A stretch of DNA of 64,000 nucleotides, from contig OV121089.1 of the NCBI GenBank assembly GCA_921293015.1, forward strand, positions 42,851,220 to 42,915,219. The letters are read 5' to 3'. Every line of letters starts with the position of its first letter. The stretch's first letter is position 1. A program made the translations under genes and the position numbers. Of this stretch, positions 12,701 through 21,700 are shown one piece after another. This stretch comes from Phorcus lineatus. Lineage: Eukaryota; Mollusca; Gastropoda; Trochida; Trochidae. The notes beneath the pieces were generated by a model that saw nothing but the letters and a program-made list of their open reading frames with translations, had not been told where the DNA came from and did no database searches.

Positions 12701-15700
12701 TATGTCTGACTACATTCTAAAGGGGAGAGACTAAATATCCATTGAAACGTTGTGGATTCTAGGTCTCTTTGATTGCGACAAAATATTCTGTATTTCAAGG
12801 CTAAAAATCATCCCCTTGTAACAGAGGTTACTCAGGAAAATAAAGAGTTGAAGAAATGTTTTGAGCCAGCTCTTTGCTCTTCCACCAAATGACATTTGAA
12901 TTAACTTTAAAGCATTGTGTAACATTATGTGGCTTGATGTGTTGACAAGCCAACTTACCATTTTCAGTGACATCTCTGTGGACCAATTTGGCATTTTTAG
13001 GGTCGAAGGCGCCGGTCCTCATGACATAGTCTGTACTGAGAGCCATGGTGTTGACCCAGTGACTGTGACCTTGTAGCGTCCGGCATAACACTCCCTGAAA
13101 CATAAATATATATAAAATGGTTATATGACTTCTCCATGTGCTGGGGTCTGTGTTGCTACGACCTCGGATCGATTTAGTTTGATCTTTAACTCTCAACAAT
13201 AGTGTTTGAATGATGTGACTTTTCAAGATCTCGTTCAAAGAAATATGGCGACTATTGGTTTCATACCGAACAGAAAATGTACCGAACTGAAGGTCCTGTA
13301 CCGCAATATGAACTGGACCGCGGCTCAAGCGTACCGTTTCACCCCTGAAGCTCCCTACATGTAATGACATTTTTATCAAAGAAAAATAGACTCACTGACT
13401 CTGTTGCTCATCAGTCAGAGGGTGACTGTTGGAGGGGCAACAGAATTGTCAAATCTATGAATTAGAATCCTAATCAGCTAAGGACAAAAGCTTTCAACTT
13501 GCTAGCCCTCTTGTTTCTGGAGAAAAAGATGAAAACAGGTTTTCAGGGCACTTACTACGGTTCCTATGGCCCTTATTAGGGACCACAAGGTCACCAAATC
13601 TATTTTTTAAAAACCTGATTAGTCAAGTCTGTACACAAGTTTTTGTCAATGGTTCTGAGGAAAAAGCAATGTCATTATTTAAAATGAAATCTAAATTGCT
13701 TTACTACGTTACTTGTACAGATCTCACCAGACAACTCGAGCTGTCAGGTTAACCTGTGAGATCATTAAAATCAGCCAATCAGCGAGTTCGCTCAATATGC
13801 TAGGGTTGGAGGCCATGATGCTTGTATAACAATGATCTTCAGCAAATTTCTGACTGTTATCTAAATAAAGAAAAATCTCCATATCCATTGTGCTATGCCT
13901 ATGCTATGCCTATGCCTATTTCCCCTCGTTTGTTTTTTCGCTGGTCGGAAAAAAAATTCAAATTGAAACCTAAGAGTTATGTTTTTTAAAGCATTTTCTG
14001 CACACAACTAAATATTAAGTAGATGGGACCAATCCAAATTGCTTGTTATGAAAGACATTCATTTTAATAAACGTTTCGTCTTTTAATCTGTAATCTTTAT
14101 TGATTACTATTCAAATTCATGAAAAAAAGAACTATAAGCAGAGAAGATGGTATAGTGAAAAGTTTTTGGACAGATGGATGGATGGAAACCAGATGACATG
14201 CCATGCAAAAAGCCATCAGGCCTTTGAAACTAGATAAGCTAAAGAGATGATGCTTTGGTATCAAAACCATCTTTCCACACATGGCCTATACTTGTGCCAG
14301 CTCCAATGATTTGATTAGATAGGCCTTGCTGCATTTCCCGTACTTTTCTGTGCTTGTCCTACAGGCTGCTGTGACTGATTGCGACAGTCCAATAAGAAAT
14401 CATATGAGAATTGCAACTTTCTGCTGAAGGGGGGCGCTGCACTCAAAGCACAAATTTTGAACGGTGATAGCCAGTGATAGAGACTGGTGCAATTAAAAGT
14501 CTTGATGGGGAAGGTGGTATCAAATGTTCAAAATCAATTATTCACAAAACTAAAATTTTCCAGTAGAAGGTTGCAAACGATGGAATCAAACTATTAATTC
14601 TGCTTGTCAAATCATACCATTGGGATGCTGATACTGACTTTGTTATATCACAACTAACTACTAGCACATCATATCAACCATGTTTTACACAATGTGATAT
14701 TGAATGAACAATCGATAATTTGGAATTCTTGTGTGAGGGAGAATATACATCAGGTGGTCTATGATGATGACATCTCTATAATCAATCACATGGGACAAGT
14801 CAATATAAAATGTTTACAAGAATGGCAGGTATTTGTAGATTTTATTATGTAATCCAATCTTCATTCAACAGGAAGCACAGTGCGCAAAGGGAGGCAACTC
14901 CAATTAGCCTACATTAAAGTCATGTAACTGTTGTGAAATGCTTGATAATATCAAGGGCAAATTTGCACAGAAATACCATAGCAGAGTGGTGGAATATCCA
15001 TGTAAGAAATATTGGCAGCAGATGCCCAAAGTGCTATGTGAGCTCTTGTATACATGTTAGGCCAAGCCCATTTCTTAACATCATCAGTCAAGAGGGCAAG
15101 GCAAAACTCTGAAGTAGTCTTTTGATCAACTTTACCTAAAGGCAAAACTTGCACTCGTACCCTGACTTGCTGCACTGTGCTAAACTAAGTTGCAACTATC
15201 TTGAGATAATGATCAAGTTCGAGCACAGTACACAGAAGAGCTGGGACGAAAAGTTTATGACATGCAGCAGGGCTTGAGTAACAAAGTGATTGAGACTGGC
15301 AAAAGTTATGCCCTGTGGGGAACTTTTGCCTTGGAACAAGTGGTAGCGAAGAATTTCGTTGACACAATGATGTGGTTGGCAATATCCTCATCACCAGCAT
15401 GGTAGGGCTAATTTCATCAAGCAACTGTGAAAACACTACAAAAGAAGTGACAATAACTCACATCAGCAGCTCTCCAGACTTTGATGGTCCTGTCCTGTGA
15501 GGCGGTGTAGAGGAGATCTGTTCCACCCCACTTGACGCAGGACACTGACTGCAGGTGCCCCGATAGTGTCAGTTGTGTGTGTCCCAGGACTGTGTCCCAG
15601 ATCCGAACTGTACCGTCCTATTGACCCAAACTCATTTATACATAAATAGAACTATGGTATTGACTTTCTTGACAATTCTCTATTTAATCATATGGTATTG

Positions 15701-18700
15701 GTAACTTATATTATTACTCACTTAAGATCATATCTAAACAGCATTACTACACTAGTGTTATACTAAAATACATATGAAGTCACAATATCATGTGGTCGTG
15801 ACGTCACAATGTTAGCACCACCGTCACAATGGTGTTCAAGTCGTGGAAATGTCACCTTTAACACGATATTGGCAATCATGCTTGATTACTGTGGTCAAAT
15901 GATGAACAAATGACAGAACACTCAACTTCCTTCCATTTTTCTATCTAACTCAGTGATGATTTGGTAACAAAATTCCTTTTGCTCACTTGATCCTGAATCA
16001 CTAACTCTTTTAGCCAAAATAGAATTTAATGGAAGGTCCTTTAATATCCAATTTTTCGATAAGATAGGTTGTCAGTATACTGTCCATTAGAAAAGACAAT
16101 ATTTCAAGGCCAAAAAATCATAAAAGGTTTGTGTATAATGATCAGAAATTGGATCATAAACTGACTATGTAGACAAGCTTACCTTTGACGAGCTGGCTAG
16201 GAACCTGCACTCTGGATCTCTGTGGGAAAACAGAGGAGGCACTTATATCAAGATGCAAGTTCAAATTATCGCAGTTGAAATGATATCGAGTTAAAAATCT
16301 CTTTCTTAAATTCTTATCATTGGAATAATACTCTATTTAGTTCAACTTCTACTTTGATATGAAATTTCTAAAGGATGCAATTTTTATATATCAAATATCT
16401 ATGCTACCAGAGTTTTTATAAGGCTCAATTTTGTATTGGTGTCCAAGATCATTTTAAGAGTTGCTTTGGAATAGTCCAAGGTGTTGTTTAAAAAATAGTT
16501 ACAATTAATTGTTACCAATTCTTGACCATAATGTGTTCATAATCAATAGCCTTCTTACAAGACAGTGAGAACTGAACTAGTAGAGAATTCAATGGTCATT
16601 GAAAGTTTGTCACTTACAAATGTAATGGTTTCCATGACAACCAGGTAATCCACTGTTTGTGTCCAGTTAATGTACGACCAATTTGTTCTCCCGTGCTTGG
16701 GTCCCAGATACATATCTACAATACAGAATGTTATCATGAATGCTGACATAGCAGGTAAGTCAAAAGACAACATTTCCCCTTGTGCTCACAGAGGCAGATT
16801 CAACATGGGAATCACCTCCAACAAAGTGTTCAAAACCAAATTCCTTTAGCTGACCACATGACCATAAGTGGCAAAGCCTATGACGCCACTGTGTTAATGT
16901 TCGAAAAAAAATATTGACCGAGTCTGATCCAGCCATCGCGGCTTGTAATCACATTTTACTTTTCCAAATTGATGGAAACAGGTCATATGACTGAGTAGTA
17001 AAGCGTTTTTATATGCGTAAATTAGATTATGAAGTTTTTGGTCACTTAACATTCTTTAAAATAAAGACAGTTCATAAATTCTATGAAATCATTTCTACTG
17101 AAATATATAGACTATAATTAAGAAACTAAAAGACAGGATCACTCATTTGGTAGGCATTTTAAGTGAATGAGTGACTGTTAGCCCCACTCAGGTTATATTT
17201 CACGGATTAGCTGCATGGCAGGCATTTTGCAGAATACAGGGCTGAATGCAAAAAAACTTTTTATTTTATTTTATTTTCATCATCTTCACAATCACTAACT
17301 CAAAGGTGCATTTATTTCCAGAAGAGTCACAGGGTTATTGATTTCCCAGACCCAAACACTTACAGTTTTTAACAGTTTTACAGTCTAACAGAGTTTCAAC
17401 AAAGCGTTACAGTTTTACACAATTTTACATAGTTATACACAGTTTTACACAGTTGAATTCTAACCTGACTATTTTTGCAGCCGGAAGCTAGTTTCTTGCC
17501 ATCTGGAGACCAGGCTATACACAGAATCCAGTGACGATGAGCTTTACATGTGAACTGTGGAGTTTCTGTTGTGACGTCCCAGAATCTGACAGTTGTGTCC
17601 CCTGAACCGCTCGCAAGGTATCTGAGACAGAAGAGAGATGAGTTATTACTGGCCACATACTGACATAACATTATTGGCTTTGATGAAGGTGAAATAATGA
17701 CTTCATTTTGAGTATTTTCAGCACAATACAGATTTCACGAATGGAACAAAACAAAACTTAACACTTGCAAATTTATTTGCCATATGCAGGAAAAAGTGTT
17801 TTATCAAACCAAAGATTGATCAAAATTAACAAGCTTTCATTATATTTATTTCCATTGTTTAGAGTACTAAACCCCTTGTCATAAGTCAGGACATCAAGCC
17901 AAAAGAAGAGGGAAATTCAACTAACTCTTCTCATCTTGAAACTTAAACTTTAAAAACCTTAACAAATGTGACATGCAAACCCGTAATCTGCAAAAGCCCA
18001 ATTCTTATTTGATTAATCATAACCATGACGTCAAAATGATCAGATGTCAAATAAATTGCTAGGATCACTCACCTTCCATCAGGACTGAAAGCGACAGCTA
18101 TAACAGCATCTGCATGTCCCTCTATTGTACTGGTGCACCGGGTAACTGCACGCACTCTGAACACTGCTTGGGGCTGGTAAATAATATCTAGCACCTGCTC
18201 CGTTGATGTGACGGAAACTTTGTCGAGAGTTTTCTGCAGACTGTCCTCGATCTCTGTGTCATTGATGAAAAATGAATAGGGTGTGCTCTCGTCCTGGTTT
18301 ATGAAATGAAAAAAAAAAGTTTTGAGATTACAGACAAATATTACAAGATTGATCCCAGAGAACAATATCCCCAGAAACATGTTCTGTCAATGCAAACTTT
18401 TTTCATGGTTGAAAAAGGTTTTGAATAGACTTGAATTAAACATGTTACCTTGAAGGAGAACATGTAACCAAAGGTTATAGATTTAAAGTTTCATACTTAA
18501 GATTGCAAATCTTGATTTATATGCTGTAAGTCAAGGACAATAACTCTTGAAAAATTCCTCACTACCATCACAAAGTTATTAGATGATGTACACTGATGTA
18601 TACATAGGCATGTTCAAAGTTTCAGAAAGATCAGGAAAAAAAGTGGAAAAAGTTCATTTCAAAAGACACGACACTTAGTCTGAAAATCAAATCAAATCAA

Positions 18701-21700
18701 ATCTGCAATTTCATCAGCTCCAAGCCAAGGGTCAAAACTCCAGAAAAAAACAACCTTAATGTTAATAAGAGCGCAATATGATACAAGATCTAGGCATGTT
18801 CCATATTTTGAAAAGATTTAGCTAAACTAAGAGGTGTTGATTTTACATGACATATATCCTTATTGGGATGGACAACACCACCTTTACCTACAGTGAATAA
18901 AAATGTATTAATGAATGTGTTTTGAAAGTTTTAAGAAAATTTGTGAAATTGAATTGGGGTTTCAACTCCTTATCAAAGGTTCCAAGTAAATCAGTAAGAA
19001 GTTCCCATTATTCATGTAACCTACTTTTTGCAGGATAGCATTGCAGACCAGCTTCAACTTGTCAGTGGTGATGTCCACCGGCAAGTCAAAGGGGGCACCT
19101 GCTTCCTCTCCGGCCTCGCTCTTGAACTGGGCAAGCACACGCCTCCCCACCATCTCCCCTTCCCCTCCGCCAGGGCCCCCTTGCCCCACATCTTCACTGG
19201 TGCTAAAAAATAGAATAATATTGGTATTTACAAAGAACTTAAATACAAAGTCATGTGTAGAAAAATTAACAGTTTAAAATCAGTGTTTGGAATATGACCA
19301 GTATAGGAATATCTGCACCAATTAAATAGCAATTTTCTAAGATTATTCCAATTTTCAAAAATGAAATAATTAATTTCTCTGTCTAATATGATATCATAAT
19401 ATGCATAACTACATGAGTATATGTAGTTAAATAACATATCAATCCCTATTAACTTAACTTTGATCTTCTGTCTGGTTGGGACGTTTCTAAATCGTAAATC
19501 TAACTGACACACAATACACAGTTTTCAATCAATACAAATTTCCATTTCACTGTCATACTCCTGAATCGATAAGAATTAAAATCCTAGTCAATCCCTCCAT
19601 CTAAAACATAATTTTTGTTGTCAATTGTGATTATAACGGGAAAACATAATGTCATTGAAAAATATATATACTAATAATATCGAACGACAGACTTATATCC
19701 CTTTATTAAGAGCTTTACAGGAAAGAATGTTTATTTATGTAAGTCAAATATGAATTACCTTATTCATGCAAATGATATATCCTCATGTTGGCATTTTTCA
19801 TTTCGTAATTAAAAATGATTCATATATATTTCTGGAAATCAAATGCTATAAAAGTTTACACTTGTGGTTTTTTAGTTGTTCTGTCGACTTGTAATAACGT
19901 CTAAAGGAAACTGACATTGTTCAAAGGTAAGGCCGTGGATCAACCAATTTTCGACGTCGGAACGTTTTTTCCCTAACAATGAAATTTGGTCTATTTCGTT
20001 GTTTCAACGTCATTAGAACAACTTAAAACTGACATGTCATTACTTTTATAACATTTCATTATTATTAATAACATCAAATGAGTTATGCATTGTTTTAAAG
20101 AATGAAATAAAAAATGCAAAAACGAACAGCTATCATTGACACTTAAAAGTGTTATTGATATTGGATTTAGATGAATAAAGGTTACTTTCTTTCAATTTTA
20201 CAATAAAGGGAAGTAACTCTGTCCTTATGTCTTGTAAGAATAAACAAGGTATATGGTATTTTTCAACAGTTTTTATTTTTTCAGTTATGTTCACAACTGA
20301 AAACATAAATTTTCGATTTGCATAAAGTTAGTAGTTCTTACAAAAAGGTAATTGCGCCTTTGTAACAAACATTTTTTTGGTGACACTTTATATACCTATA
20401 CTTTACATTTATACCCTCACCACGTGTTTAATATCCACTACATGGACAATTACATACGAGCTGCAATCTAAGTCTTGAACCGAGGAATATGATAAAGCTG
20501 AAGGTGATGCATTGCTTCAAATATAATAACGAAACAAAGCTAACAAAACCTTAGTGATCAACAAGCTTTGACGTCGAAATGACGTCTTTTCAACGTCAAT
20601 ATAACGTCTTGGCTTCAACATTGAACCTACGTCGAAATAACGTCGCATTTCGACATCGCCGCAAATTTCAAATCCAATCAAATTTCAACGTTGGTAAACG
20701 ATGTCGTTTCAACGTTGATACAACGTCAGATAGCCTGCTGGGTAGCTTCTTGATGAAATAACATCACTTGATTTATTTGATTCGTTATTTCTCTACTGTA
20801 TCACTTTTTCATTTGAATGTTTGTAATGTTTTCAGACTCCTATGACTTTCAACACCAGAATGATAAATGTTTCATGTTGTGATCGAAAACCGAACAATTA
20901 ACGTTCCTGCAAAACAGACATTCGCCTAACATGGCGAATATCTTTCAGCGACAACTAGAGATGGAAAGTAAATCGTCTGGTCTCGGTTACGTATGTCAGT
21001 TACCTCATTTAAAAGGTGTGATGAAATTTCTTATTCAGGCAAATAAGTGTAGGTTAAAGAAGTACCACACGTGTTTATATTTGACATGAACCACGTGCTT
21101 CCGCCTATAGAGTAATTATTATTTTTGTCTATCTTGAGGAAGGAGTTTTATTGCTAATAAGTTGTGTTGCTTATTAGGCTATACAATCAATAATAATAGT
21201 AAACTTATATAATTTTATTAGTAAAATATAGATATTCATATTCAGCTTTATGTTCTAAATGCATCTGAGATATTAAAAACATTTACTGAAAAAGATGTCT
21301 CCCGCTCAAGGGAGCGAAGTCCATTTACACTAAAAACAAACCGCCACAGGTATCGAATGAAGCAGTAATAAAATCTTATTTTTACGTTTATTTTTTTAAG
21401 ATGTTCATTTCATTTTGAATATTTTATTTCTGCCATTTTATTTTTTAAATTATTTTGAAGCTGAAGTAAATTCACTTCTATACTTTTTTTGACCCTTTAT
21501 ACCGTGAAATTTTGTTTTATAATTTGTATACTATTTCGAGGGAGAAAACTAGATTTATCTCAAACAAATCAGATTTGTTTTATCGAACTTCCATTATAAA
21601 GTAAAATTAAAAACTCACCCATGTCTCTTGATGTATCGCACTTTTAACAATAAAGGTGTCTCATAAAAGCAATGAAAATAAATAATTTGTCTCCGAAAAA

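Larger units (their letters stand above)
15618..19024. other. NLE1 introns between exons 7 and 2
   Basis: The intervals 15618-16182, 16220-16617, 16716-17464, 17622-18072 and 18294-19024 are AT-rich introns with nothing else recognised. 17401-17455 has a short degenerate repeat of ttttacacagtt units. Confidence 0.5.

Noticed and set aside
19151..19153. In-frame Met as the NLE1 start
   Set aside because: Possible, but the strong acceptor at 19203 and a phase-matched upstream exon favour initiation upstream; kept as an alternative.
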